A DNA stretch of 64,000 nt, from positions 248,001 through 312,000 of the forward strand of contig CAWFLD010000007.1 of assembly GCA_963816555.1 (NCBI GenBank). Reading direction: 5' to 3'. Source of the stretch: Lutibaculum sp963816555 (lineage in GTDB: Bacteria; Pseudomonadota; Alphaproteobacteria; Rhizobiales; Tepidamorphaceae). A program made the position numbers and the translations under genes. Shown piece by piece: positions 1 through 12,290 of this stretch (position 1 is its first letter; each line of letters opens with the position of its first letter). A model generated the notes under the pieces. It saw nothing but the letters and a program-made list of their open reading frames with translations, did no database searches and was not told the origin of the DNA.

Positions 1-796
1 GGGCGATCATGGTGATCAGCCGGCTCGCGTAGAAATTGTCCATCGAGTGCATCGAGGTGAGGTGCGAGCCGGTGACGCGGCCCTGCAGGCCGAGCCGCCG
101 CGTCTCGTAGGCCAGCATCTCCACGTGGCGCGACTGCGGGTCGTCGTTCTCGTCGCAGTGCAGGTCGACCATCAGGCCCCGCTCGGCCGCGATCTCGCAC
201 AGCCGCGTCACCGATTCCTGGCCGAGCTCGTAGGTCGGCTCGAGATGCGGGATGCCGCCGACGATTTCGACGCCCATGTCGAGCGCCCGCGTCAGGTTGC
301 CCGGCGTCTCGGCGTGGCCGAAGAAGCCCATCTGCGGAAAGGCGACGAGCTGCAGGTCGAGATGGGGCGCCATCTCGCGCTTCACGTCGAGCAGCACCTC
401 GACGGCCAGGAGGTTCGCCGGCGTCACGTCGACATGGGTGCGGATCGCGAGCAGCCCCTGCGCGATGGCGAGGCGGCAATAGGCGATCGCGCGGCGGCGG
501 AAATCGTCGGCCGAGAGCCCGGGCCGGATCTCGTCCCACAGGGCGATGCCCTCGGCGAGCGTGCCGGATTCGTTGTATTTGCCCCCCGTTCCGAGCGCGA
601 GGGTCGAGTCGAGGTGGAAATGCGCGTCGACGAGCGGCGGCGAGACGAGGCGGTCGCCGGCGTCGATCGTCTCGCCGGGATCGCCCTCGGGAACGCCCGG
701 GCCGACACTGGCGATGCGGCCGTCTTCGACTGCGATCGTCTGGCCGGTCCGCCCGTCGGGCAGGGTGGCGTTGGTGATGATGAGATCGAGCGCCAT
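1..796 (-). CDS. codA: Cytosine deaminase (3' end outside window)
   Basis: Amidohydrolase that hydrolyses cytosine to uracil and ammonia in pyrimidine salvage. Read on the minus strand from an ATG at 796, preceded by GGAGGA at good spacing, the frame stays open to the window edge (about 265 residues). Visible family motifs in order: the metal-binding HFHLDST near residue 60, RTHVDV, VAFPQ, GIPHLEP, DLHCDEND and SHLTSMHS, the same order and spacing as E. coli CodA. The last part of the barrel lies beyond position 1. An IS3-family element sits about 150 bp upstream of the start and may have separated the gene from its native promoter. Some cytosine-deaminase-like proteins act on isoguanine or creatinine, so the exact substrate is inferred. 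Confidence 0.88.
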   Translation of the reverse strand, partial: MALDLIITNATLPDGRTGQTIAVEDGRIASVGPGVPEGDPGETIDAGDRLVSPPLVDAHFHLDSTLALGTGGKYNESGTLAEGIALWDEIRPGLSADDFRRRAIAYCRLAIAQGLLAIRTHVDVTPANLLAVEVLLDVKREMAPHLDLQLVAFPQMGFFGHAETPGNLTRALDMGVEIVGGIPHLEPTYELGQESVTRLCEIAAERGLMVDLHCDENDDPQSRHVEMLAYETRRLGLQGRVTGSHLTSMHSMDNFYASRLITMIA

Positions 797-1011
797 CGGT
801 CCTCCAGGCTGAACGCTGCCGCCGGGCGGGATCTCGATGGGATCCTGGCGAATCGGCCCTGCCCGCGGCGGTCGCGGGAGAAGTCATAGCGTGAAGCGGA
901 GGACGGGTGGAGAGTCGAGCCGAAGCCGGGCGCCTCGTTGCCGCGCGTGACGTGACCCCGGCGAACTCCTCCAGTTGAGGCTAGAATCCGGCCATGAAGA
1001 GAGGACCGGAC

Positions 1012-1278
1012 ATGAAGCGATCGAGGTTCAGCGAGGAACAGGTCATCGGCGTCCTGAAGGAGCACGAGGCGGGCGTGCCCGTCGCGGAGCTCTGCCGGAA
1101 GCACGGGATGTCGTCGGCGACCTTCTATGCGTGGAAGGCGAAGTTCGGCGGGATGGACGTTTCGGACGCCAAGCGGCTGAAGACGCTAGAGGACGAGAAC
1201 GCCCGGCTGAAGAAGTTGCTCGCCGACGCGATGCTCGACAACTCCGCGCTGAAGGACCTTCTCTCGCGAAAATGGTAG
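1012..1278 (+). CDS. IS3-family transposase OrfA
   Basis: Short DNA-binding protein of about 88 residues that recognises the IS ends. It begins KRSRFSEEQVIGVLKEH, has the helix-turn-helix VAELCRKHGMSSATFYAWK, and ends in a leucine-zipper-like stretch (LEDENARLKKLLAD). I prefer the ATG at 1012, preceded by AGAGGA, over the ATG at 994. The stop overlaps the start of orfB, which lies in the -1 frame, as usual for IS3 elements that make an OrfAB fusion by programmed frameshifting. Confidence 0.9.
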   Translation: MKRSRFSEEQVIGVLKEHEAGVPVAELCRKHGMSSATFYAWKAKFGGMDVSDAKRLKTLEDENARLKKLLADAMLDNSALKDLLSRKW

Positions 1279-2156
1279 CGCCCGCCGACAGGCGAGAGGC
1301 GGTCGCTCATCTGATGGTGGCGCATGAGATGAGCGAGCGGCGGGCGTGCCGGGTGATCGGCGCCGACAGATCGAGCATCCGCTACGAGGCGACACGCCCC
1401 GACGATGCGGCGCTTCGTGACAGGCTGCGCGAGCTGGCGCGGGAGCGCCGGAGGTTCGGCTATCGGCGCCTGCACGTGCTTCTGAGGCGGGAGGGTTTCC
1501 AGGTGAACCGCAAGCGTGTCCAGCGCATCTACGTCGAGGAGAAGCTCCAGGTGCGTCGCAGCGGCGGCCGCAAGCCGGCACTCGGAACGCGGGCGCCGAT
1601 GGCAGTGCCCGACCGGCCGAACGCCCGATGGCCGCTCGACTTCGTGCATGACCAGATGACGGATGGGCGCCGGTTCCCGATCCTCGTGGTCGTCGACGAC
1701 TGCACGCGGGAGTGCCTGGGGCTCGTGCCGGACACCTCGATCACCGGCGCCCGCGTGGCACGCGAGCTCGATGTGATCGTCGGAGACCGAGGCCGTCCCG
1801 CCGCCATCGTCTCCGACAACGGCACCGAGTTCACGTCGAATGCGCTCCTGTGCTGGGCCGACGAAAGCGGCGTCGTCTGGGAATACATCCAGCCTGGCAA
1901 GCCGGTGCAGAACGCCTTCGCGGAGAGCTTCATCGGCCGGCTGCGCGACGAACTCCTCAACCAGACACTGTTCCGCTCGCTCCACCACGCCCGGCTGGTG
2001 CTGGAAGCCTGGAGGGCCGACTACAACAGCGAGAGGCCGCACTCGAGCCTCGGCTGGCTCACACCACACGAATATGCCGACCGCCTCGGCGGCGGCCTTG
2101 CCTGGCGCCCGCAAGGAGCGTCAGATCACCACCGGATTCCGGTTCCGACTGGATGA
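1272..2156 (+). CDS. IS3-family transposase OrfB (rve integrase domain)
   Basis: Catalytic subunit of the IS, 294 residues. An N-terminal HTH_21-type region (RDRLRELARERRRFGYRRLH) precedes an integrase core with the DDE residues visible as D in PLDFVHDQ, D in VSDNGTEF and E in FIGRLRDELLN, followed by NSERPHSSLGWLTP. The ATG at 1272 overlaps the orfA stop in the -1 frame, so translation is by coupling or as an OrfAB fusion. Length and domain order are those of a complete member. Confidence 0.9.
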   Translation: MVAPADRREAVAHLMVAHEMSERRACRVIGADRSSIRYEATRPDDAALRDRLRELARERRRFGYRRLHVLLRREGFQVNRKRVQRIYVEEKLQVRRSGGRKPALGTRAPMAVPDRPNARWPLDFVHDQMTDGRRFPILVVVDDCTRECLGLVPDTSITGARVARELDVIVGDRGRPAAIVSDNGTEFTSNALLCWADESGVVWEYIQPGKPVQNAFAESFIGRLRDELLNQTLFRSLHHARLVLEAWRADYNSERPHSSLGWLTPHEYADRLGGGLAWRPQGASDHHRIPVPTG

Positions 2157-2242
2157 GAAAGCGGGGTCACGTCACGCGGGCTTGGCGAGCGCGGCGTCGC
2201 TCCCGTGGGCGGCCTGCGGCCTTTTCGTTGGCCTGAACGCAA

Positions 2243-2269
2243 GAAGCCGCCCTTTTGGGGCGGCTTTTT
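2243..2269. terminator. Hairpin terminator at the end of the rRNA operon
   Basis: AGCCGCCC and GGGGCGGCT form a stem around TTTT. A T run follows on the plus strand (CTTTTTG) and a shorter pyrimidine run (CTTCTT) on the minus strand, so it can act in both directions. It lies about 50 bp past the 3' end of 5S rRNA and 70 bp past the IS. Confidence 0.65.
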
Positions 2270-2319
2270 GTGTTTCGTGTGTGCTGTTTGATTTGGCTGT
2301 TTTTATCTGTCTTTGGCAG

Positions 2320-2435
2320 GCCTGGCGGCGACCTACTCTCCCACGTCTTAAGACGCAGTACCATTGGCGCTGGTGCGTTTAACGGCCGAGTTCGGGATGG
2401 GATCGGGTTTAGGCACACCGCAATGACCACCAGGC
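2320..2435 (-). rRNA. rrf: 5S ribosomal RNA
   Basis: The minus strand carries the 5S core (GTGGTCATTGCGGTG, CCCGATCCCATCCCGAACTC, GGGAGAGTAGGTCG) with complementary ends. It is the last gene of the operon; no tRNA-fMet is visible between it and the terminator, although many alphaproteobacterial operons have one there. Ends are accurate to a few bases. Confidence 0.93.
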
Positions 2436-2539
2436 CGGCCAAGGACAGATCTGGATTGCGAGACGGGCCGCGCGGTGTTTTGTCCGCGCGCTGATTTGGG
2501 ATCGTCGCATCGCTTTGTTTGCGATGGATATTGAGTAAT

Positions 2540-5305
<2,766 letters not shown>

Positions 5306-5597
5306 TATCGATATCCATCGGCCCGCATGGGAGAACATGCGGACAGATACCGACGATCAAGTCAAATCAGATCCACTCCGCTTACGGTGCGGTCAGGCCC
5401 CGCATGCCCGCCAGGGAGCAGGCAACCGCAGAATGGATCCCGTCTTCACAATGTCAAACAGCCGGCCGGAGCGGTGAGGCTCCGGCGAAACTCAAATCTT
5501 TCAGACGGACGAGGAGATGAGCCGAGGATCGCGCGATCCCTCCGGCAGTCCGGCCAGCCCTTTCCGTCTCCGCCTGCAAAGGCGGATCCGTCGGGGA

Positions 5598-5673
5598 TGG
5601 TGGAGCCAGTCGGGATCGAACCGACGACCTCATGCTTGCAAAGCACGCGCTCTCCCAGCTGAGCTATGGCCCC
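5598..5673 (-). tRNA. tRNA-Ala(TGC)
   Basis: 76-nt cloverleaf in the 16S-23S spacer, starting GGGGCCATAGCTCAGCTGGG with anticodon TGC in CTTTGCAAG, T loop GGTTCGATCCC and an encoded CCA end. Usual alphaproteobacterial spacer tRNA. Confidence 0.97.
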
Positions 5674-5731
5674 GATGAAGTGGCCATTGGCAGCGCTGGC
5701 TGAGGTTCGGGAGCCACCAGGGTGCCCCGAA

Positions 5732-5752
5732 CGGAGAACGCTTCGCGTTCCC
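5732..5752. repeat. Spacer hairpin repeat, copy 1
   Basis: Twenty-one bases identical to 5782-5802, containing the perfect hairpin GAACGC-TTC-GCGTTC. It lies between tRNA-Ala and tRNA-Ile; the two copies are 50 bp apart. Confidence 0.8.
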
Positions 5753-5781
5753 TTGGCTACGGTGCACGTGGCGATCCCGAT

Positions 5782-5802
5782 CGGAGAACGCTTCGCGTTC
5801 CC
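5782..5802. repeat. Spacer hairpin repeat, copy 2
   Basis: Second copy of the 21-base hairpin unit, ending a few bases from the 3' end of tRNA-Ile. Possible RNA-processing element or a small dispersed palindrome; function unknown. Confidence 0.8.
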
Positions 5803-5808
5803 GAGAGA

Positions 5809-5885
<77 letters not shown>

Positions 5886-6082
5886 GAAGCGTCTTCACGC
5901 CGCGGGCCCTTGCACGCGTTGGTCACGCGGACCAGCCCGACAAGCGTGGCCTCGTCCGTGAAGAAAGAGAAACGGAGACGGCGGCATCCCGCCTGTAGTC
6001 GACGACGTCGTTCCTGACTGGAACGCGTCTTTGTTCCAAGTGATCGCGAAGGACATCCGGGGTGGATGTGCCTGTCGGGATC

Positions 6083-7578
<1,496 letters not shown>

Positions 7579-7934
7579 GAATGAGCTTGATCGGCTTTTT
7601 GATCGCTCTACGCTTGACGAGGTAGTTGTAACTACCAAAACGCAAAGCTGGCCGAAGTCTCTTATGGCCGACACACCCGTTTCCGGATGCCGGCCGCGGG
7701 ACCCCGCCGCCTGCGTTTCTCTTTCTTCCATTCAATTGTCAAAGAGCCCGAGAACCACCAGCCGGAGCCGGCATCCTCAACCTTGGGTCACACCCAAGGC
7801 GCGACAGCAATCCATCCCTGGAAAAGAGCCAGAGACCTTAGTCCCGGATGCTGTCAAATGTAAAGACCAACGACCAGACCGGCTCGAAAGAACCGCCCGA
7901 CAGAGCGTCGCGCCCCGTCGCCGTCGGTGATGCG
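7579..7934 (-). other. rRNA operon leader, no gene
   Basis: About 350 bp between the promoter and 16S, transcribed as leader on the minus strand. I see no coding sequence here; frames called across it are chance. It should hold antitermination and 16S-processing stem sequences, but I could not pin down individual elements. Confidence 0.6.
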
Positions 7935-7964
7935 TATATAGGGTGGGACGCCGATCCGAGTCAA
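7935..7964 (-). promoter_or_regulatory. rRNA operon promoter
   Basis: On the minus strand a -35 TTGACT (7964-7959) is followed by a -10 CTATAT/TATATA ending at 7935, spacing 17-18 bp. It is a near-consensus sigma-70-type promoter, about 360 bp upstream of 16S. Confidence 0.75.
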
Positions 7965-8017
7965 CGGCTTTTTTCCGTTTGTCACAATCGGCCCCGAAAG
8001 CCTTGGGAACCGGGGCT

Positions 8018-8067
8018 TTCGACCCCGGCGCGCCGGTGAATCCCGTGCGCCGGGGTCGAAGTTTTTT
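8018..8067 (+). terminator. Strong hairpin between dmlA and the rRNA promoter
   Basis: A perfect 14-bp stem (TTCGACCCCGGCGC with its complement at 8047-8060) is followed by GTTTTTT on the plus strand. No plus-strand gene ends here; on the minus strand it lies just past the dmlA stop and would still form, though without a T run. It probably insulates the rRNA promoter from the neighbour. Confidence 0.6.
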
Positions 8068-8075
8068 CGACGCCC

Positions 8076-9149
8076 TCAGGCGAGCGCCTCGGCGACCGCC
8101 TTGCCGCAGGCCTCCGTGCCGGCACGGCCGCCGAGATCGGCGGTCCTGAGGCCCGGCTCGGCGAGCACGGTCTCGATCGCCGCGACGATCGCCTTCGCGG
8201 CCTCCGCCTCGCCGAGATGCTCGAGCATCATCGCGGCGGTCCAGATCTGGCCGATCGGGTTGGCGATCCCCTGCCCGGCGATGTCGGGCGCCGAGCCGTG
8301 CACCGGCTCGAAGATCGAGGGGAAGATCCCTTCCGGGTTGATGTTGCCGGACGGGGCGATGCCGATCGTGCCGGTGCAGGCGGGCCCGAGGTCGGACAGG
8401 ATGTCGCCGAACAGGTTCGAGCCGACGACGACGTCGAAGCGGTCGGGATGGAGCACGAACAGCGCCGTCAGGATGTCGACGTGGTACTTGTCCCAGCGCA
8501 CGTCGGGATAGGGCTTCGCCATCTCGACGACGCGCTCGTCCCAGTACGGCATGGTGATCTGGATGCCGTTCGACTTGGTGCACGAGGTCAGGTGCTTCTT
8601 CCCGCGCGACTGCGCGAGCTCGAAGGCGTAGCGCAGGATGCGGTCGACGCCGTGGCGCGTCATCACCGTCTCCTGCACCACGAACTCGCGGTCGGTGTCG
8701 GGGAACATGCGGCCGCCGATCGCGGAATACTCGCCCTCGGTGTTCTCGCGCACGACCATGAAGTCGATGTCGCCGGGCTTGCGGCCGGCCAGCGGGCACG
8801 GCACGCCCGGCATCAGCCGCACCGGCCGCAGGTTCACGTACTGGTCGAACTCGCGCCGGAACTTGATGAGCGAGCCCCACAGGGAGACGTGGTCGGGCAC
8901 CGTGGCCGGCCAGCCGACCGCGCCGAAGAAGATCGCGTCGTGGCCGCCGATCTGCTCCTTCCAGTCGTCCGGCATCATCTGGCCGTGCCTGGCGTAGTGG
9001 TCGCAGGAGGCGAAGTCGAACCAGTCGAGGCGGATGTCGATGGCGAACTTCTTCGCCGCCGCCTCGAGGACCCGGACGCCCTCCGGCACCACCTCCTTGC
9101 CGATGCCGTCGCCGGGGATCACCGCAACCCTGTAACCGTTCTGCGCCAT
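8076..9149 (-). CDS. dmlA: Tartrate/D-malate dehydrogenase
   Basis: NAD-dependent decarboxylating beta-hydroxyacid dehydrogenase of 357 residues, of the type that turns D-malate into pyruvate or oxidises tartrate. It begins with VIPGDGIGKEV and contains GAVGWP, DHVSLWGSL, FDQYVNLRPVR, VRENTEGEYS, SNLFGDILSDLGP and FEPVHGSAPDIAG. The DHVSLWGSL and SCDHYARHGQMMP segments separate the DmlA/TtuC subgroup from 3-isopropylmalate and isocitrate dehydrogenases. The ATG at 9149 has GGAGGA upstream; longer frames lack this. It is transcribed away from the TRAP operon that starts 200 bp away, so D-malate, tartrate or a related hydroxydicarboxylate is a plausible transported substrate. Substrate choice within the subgroup is inferred. 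Confidence 0.87.
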   Translation of the reverse strand: MAQNGYRVAVIPGDGIGKEVVPEGVRVLEAAAKKFAIDIRLDWFDFASCDHYARHGQMMPDDWKEQIGGHDAIFFGAVGWPATVPDHVSLWGSLIKFRREFDQYVNLRPVRLMPGVPCPLAGRKPGDIDFMVVRENTEGEYSAIGGRMFPDTDREFVVQETVMTRHGVDRILRYAFELAQSRGKKHLTSCTKSNGIQITMPYWDERVVEMAKPYPDVRWDKYHVDILTALFVLHPDRFDVVVGSNLFGDILSDLGPACTGTIGIAPSGNINPEGIFPSIFEPVHGSAPDIAGQGIANPIGQIWTAAMMLEHLGEAEAAKAIVAAIETVLAEPGLRTADLGGRAGTEACGKAVAEALA

Positions 9150-9316
9150 GTCTCGCCGTCCTCCATCGATGCGCCTGCGGGCCGTCTCGCGCGGCCGCCA
9201 CGGCACCCTGAATAGCGGCGATCTCCGCCCGGGTCACTCGCGGCGGCTCGCGAGGACCCGCGGCGGCCACGGCTTGACCGTCCGCCTGCCCGGTGCAAAA
9301 ATTTTATAAAACAAGA

Positions 9317-9336
9317 CGAAATTCCGGAAATCGAAA
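9317..9336. promoter_or_regulatory. Candidate IclR operator upstream of dctP
   Basis: CGAAA-TTCCGGAA-AT-CGAAA just upstream of the dctP ribosome-binding site. The core with flanks (TTTCCGGAANTT read on the minus strand) also occurs at 13212-13224 between iclR and hyuA. Inferred site for the local IclR protein. Confidence 0.35.
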
Positions 9337-9354
9337 CTTATTGGAGCGGGAACC

Positions 9355-10392
9355 TTGACGATCATCAGCAGACTTTCCCGGGCGGCCGCCGCCGTCGCCC
9401 TGTTCGCCGGCCTCACCTCCGCGGCGAGCGCCGCGGAGGAGTTCCACTGGCGCATCCAGACGAACCTCAATCCCGGCGAGCCGGGCTATGTCGCGATCCA
9501 GGAGAAGTTCGCCGACCTCGCCACCGAGATGTCCGGCGGCCGCATCACCTTCGAGCTCTATCCCGTGGGCGCGCTCTATCCCGTGGCCGACGGCCTCGAG
9601 GGCGTCGGCTCCGGCGTCACCGAGATGGCGGTGCTGACGGGCGGCTACTATGCCGGCAAGCTCGGGCCGATCGCCAATCTCGAGAGCGGCGTGCCCGGCT
9701 CGCTGCACACGACGATGGAGCGCTTCAACTTCTTCTACAAGCGCGGCTTCATCGACATCGCCCGCAAGGCCTACGAGCCCTACGGCGTCTACTATCTCGG
9801 GCCGCAGCTCTCCTCGTCCTGGGACATCATGTCGACGAAGCCCATCACCTCGATGGACGACTTCAAGGGCCTGAAGATCCGCTCCTTCGGCCTCGAGGCC
9901 GACTGGTACAAGAAGATGGGCGCGACGCCGGTGTTCATGAGCGGCGGCGAGATCTACACGGGCCTCGCCACGGGCGTCATCGACGCCGCCCGCTGGTCGA
10001 GCCCGGCCGGCAACCTGAACAACTCGTTCCAGGAGGTCGCCAAGTACTACGTCCAGCCCTCGCCGATGCCGGTGCCGAACAACTTCTTCGCCGTCAACAT
10101 GGACGCCTGGAACAAGCTTCCCGACGACCTGAAGGCGATCCTCAAGGAGGCCGCCGTCGCCTCCTCGCTCGACTACGTCTCGATCGCCATGAACAAGGAC
10201 GCCAAGGCGATGCAGGAGATGAAGGCGCAGGGCGTCGAGGTCTCCACCATTCCTCCGGAGGAGTGGAGCAAGATGGAGGCGCAGGCGCGCGAGCTGTGGC
10301 AGGCTTACGCCGACCAGGGCGGCCTGGCCGCCGACGGCGTGAAGATGCTCAACGACTTCCTCGCCGATCTCGGCCGGATCGACCAGAAGTGA
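9355..10392 (+). CDS. dctP: TRAP transporter substrate-binding protein DctP
   Basis: Periplasmic solute receptor of a tripartite ATP-independent transporter, 345 residues. A signal peptide is clear (hydrophobic stretch to about residue 25, cleavage after ASA in SAASAAEE). The mature part has the DctP fold signatures: an N-terminal strand (HWRIQTNLNPG), LKIRSFGLEADWYKKMGATP and GEIYTGLATGVIDAARWSS, which carries the usual Arg/Trp ligand pocket. The TTG at 9355 has GGAG 9 bases upstream. dctQ and dctM follow; a hairpin after dctP probably keeps receptor levels above membrane components. The substrate is likely an organic acid; neighbours suggest a hydroxydicarboxylate or a hydantoin-related acid. 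Confidence 0.88.
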   Translation: MTIISRLSRAAAAVALFAGLTSAASAAEEFHWRIQTNLNPGEPGYVAIQEKFADLATEMSGGRITFELYPVGALYPVADGLEGVGSGVTEMAVLTGGYYAGKLGPIANLESGVPGSLHTTMERFNFFYKRGFIDIARKAYEPYGVYYLGPQLSSSWDIMSTKPITSMDDFKGLKIRSFGLEADWYKKMGATPVFMSGGEIYTGLATGVIDAARWSSPAGNLNNSFQEVAKYYVQPSPMPVPNNFFAVNMDAWNKLPDDLKAILKEAAVASSLDYVSIAMNKDAKAMQEMKAQGVEVSTIPPEEWSKMEAQARELWQAYADQGGLAADGVKMLNDFLADLGRIDQK

Positions 10393-10399
10393 TCCGCCA

Positions 10400-10423
10400 G
10401 GGGCTCTCCGCCGCGGGAGCCCC
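10400..10423 (+). terminator. Attenuating hairpin between dctP and dctQ
   Basis: GGGGCTC and GAGCCCC form a stem just after the dctP stop with no T run. Inferred to stabilise or partly terminate the message, a common arrangement in receptor-permease operons. Confidence 0.4.
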
Positions 10424-10447
10424 TGCCCTTTCCCCGAAGTCCCGGGC

Positions 10448-10975
10448 GTGCCGATGCTCCAGCGCATCTTCCGTGTCGTCGACACGGCCATCGAGTGGCT
10501 GGGGCGGCTCGCCGCCCTCGCCATCCTCGCCATCATCGCGGTGATGATCCTCGAGATGGTCGCCCGCGGCGCCTTCGGCACCTCGATGCCGTGGGCCGGC
10601 GACGTGAGCTCCTGGCTCCTCGTCGCGATGATCTTCCTCGGCGGCCCCTGGGCGCTCGCCCGCGGCAACTTCGTGCGCGTCGACGCCGTCTACGAGCGCT
10701 TCGGCCCGCGGACCCGGGCGATCCTCGACACGACGCTGTCGACGGTCCTGTTCGTCCTGTTCTGCGGCGCGCTGATCAGGTTCGGCGGCGAGTTCGCCAT
10801 GAAGTCCTTCGCGATGGGCGAGCGCTCCGCCACCGGCGGCTGGTCGGGCCCCGTCTGGGTCGCCAAGGCGCTGATGCCGATCGGCTCGTGCCTGCTGGCG
10901 CTCGCCTGGCTGTCGCATCTCGGCCGCGCCTGGCGCGGCGAGGAGCCATCGGCGACGCACGAGGAGGGGCTGTAG
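10448..10975 (+). CDS. dctQ: TRAP transporter small permease DctQ
   Basis: Small integral membrane subunit, 175 residues, four predicted transmembrane helices (about residues 18-40, 50-72, 92-115 and 133-155). Family marks are WAGDVSSWLLVAMIFLGG and the FVRVDAVYERF loop. Two starts are possible, GTG 10448 or ATG 10454, and neither has a strong ribosome-binding site. The stop is two bases before dctM, so the two permeases are translationally coupled. Confidence 0.85.
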   Translation: MPMLQRIFRVVDTAIEWLGRLAALAILAIIAVMILEMVARGAFGTSMPWAGDVSSWLLVAMIFLGGPWALARGNFVRVDAVYERFGPRTRAILDTTLSTVLFVLFCGALIRFGGEFAMKSFAMGERSATGGWSGPVWVAKALMPIGSCLLALAWLSHLGRAWRGEEPSATHEEGL

Positions 10976-10977
10976 AG

Positions 10978-12288
10978 ATGGCCGATCCCGTCCTGACCAC
11001 CTCGCTCCTGTTCGGCGGCATGATGCTGTTCCTCGGGCTCGGCGTGCCGATCGCCTTCGCGCTCGGCGGCCTGTCGATCGGCATGATCTACGTGTTCTGG
11101 AGCCCGATGGCCCTGAACATGCTGCCGATCAAGGCCTTCTCCACCGCGTCGAGCTTCGAGTACCTGGCGATCCCGCTCTTCATCTTCATGGCCGCGATGC
11201 TGCAGCGGGCGCGGATCGCCGAGGACCTGTACGACACGATGCAGCGCTTCTTCGGCGGCCTGCGCGGCGGGCTGGCGATCGGCACGATCATCATCTGCAC
11301 GCTGTTCGCGGCGATGGCCGGGGTCAGCGGCGCGGCGACGATCTCGATGGGCATGCTGGCGGTGCCGGCCATGCTCGAGCGCGGCTACGGCAAGGGCGTC
11401 GCGCTCGGCTCCGTCGCCGCCGGCGGCTCGCTCGGCATCCTCATCCCGCCGAGCGTGACGATGATCGTCTACGGCATCGTCGCCAACACCTCGATCGGCA
11501 AGCTCTATGCCGGCGGCGTGCTGCCGGGCCTGCTGATCGCGGTCCTGTTCTGCCTCTACCTGCTCGGCCGCGGCGTGGTCGACCCCGTCGGCAGCGGCGG
11601 CACGGAGATCCGGCGCTACACCTGGAACGAGAAGCTGAAAGGCCTCGGCGGCCTCGTCCTGCCGCTCCTGCTCATCGTCGCGGTGATGGGCTCGATCCTC
11701 ACCGGCGTCGCCAGCGTGTCGGAGGCCGGCGCGGTCGGGGCCGGGGGATCGATCCTCGCCGCGGCGCTCCTGCGCCGGCTCGACTGGGCCTCGCTCAGGA
11801 GCGCCTGCGAGGAGACGCTGCAGCTGTCGTGCATGATCTTCTGGATCATCATCGGCGCCACCGCGCTGTCGACCTTCTACACCGCGATGGGCGCGGCGCG
11901 GCTGATCGAGGGGCTGGTGCTCGGCCTCGACGTCAACCGCTGGGCGATCATGGCCGGCATGCAGGTCATCCTGCTCTTGCTCGGCATGCTGCTCGACACG
12001 GTCGGCATCATCATGATCACGGCGCCGATCTTCGTGCCGATCATCATCAAGCTCGGCTTCGACCCCGTGTGGTTCGGCATCCTCTACATCGTGAACATGG
12101 AGATCGGCTTCCTGACGCCGCCCTTCGGCTACAACCTCTTCTACCTCCGGGGCGTGGCGCCGCCGTCGGTCAGCATGATCGACATCTACAAGTCGGTGAT
12201 CCCGTTCATCGCCCTGATGATCCTGGCCGTCATCATCTGCATGGTCTTCCCGCAGATCGTCCTGACGCTGCCGAACGCGATCTTCTGA
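10978..12288 (+). CDS. dctM: TRAP transporter large permease DctM
   Basis: Large permease, 436 residues, with about 12 transmembrane helices; it couples substrate entry to the sodium gradient. DctM signatures include EYLAIPLFIFMA, MAGVSGAATISMGMLAVPAM, GSLGILIPPSVTMIVYG and EIGFLTPPFGYNLFYLRG. The ATG at 10978 follows AGGAGGGG and is two bases after the dctQ stop. It ends three bases before the convergent iclR stop. Confidence 0.92.
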   Translation: MADPVLTTSLLFGGMMLFLGLGVPIAFALGGLSIGMIYVFWSPMALNMLPIKAFSTASSFEYLAIPLFIFMAAMLQRARIAEDLYDTMQRFFGGLRGGLAIGTIIICTLFAAMAGVSGAATISMGMLAVPAMLERGYGKGVALGSVAAGGSLGILIPPSVTMIVYGIVANTSIGKLYAGGVLPGLLIAVLFCLYLLGRGVVDPVGSGGTEIRRYTWNEKLKGLGGLVLPLLLIVAVMGSILTGVASVSEAGAVGAGGSILAAALLRRLDWASLRSACEETLQLSCMIFWIIIGATALSTFYTAMGAARLIEGLVLGLDVNRWAIMAGMQVILLLLGMLLDTVGIIMITAPIFVPIIIKLGFDPVWFGILYIVNMEIGFLTPPFGYNLFYLRGVAPPSVSMIDIYKSVIPFIALMILAVIICMVFPQIVLTLPNAIF

Positions 12289-12290
12289 GC

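Larger units (their letters stand above)
949..2174 (+). mobile_element. Complete IS3-family element, IS407-like group
   Basis: A two-ORF insertion sequence of about 1.23 kb. The ends are inverted: TGACGTGACCCCG at 949-961 matches its reverse complement at 2162-2174. Both ends are flanked by CGCG (945-948 and 2175-2178), the 4-bp target duplication expected for the IS407 group; because CGCG is palindromic it could instead be part of the inverted repeat. orfA and orfB are intact, so the copy looks potentially active. It lies between codA and the 3' end of the rRNA operon. Confidence 0.85.

Noticed and set aside
8018..8067. dmlA terminator on the minus strand
   Set aside because: The T run follows the stem only on the plus strand, so the direction is left as plus or insulating, not as a proven dmlA terminator.
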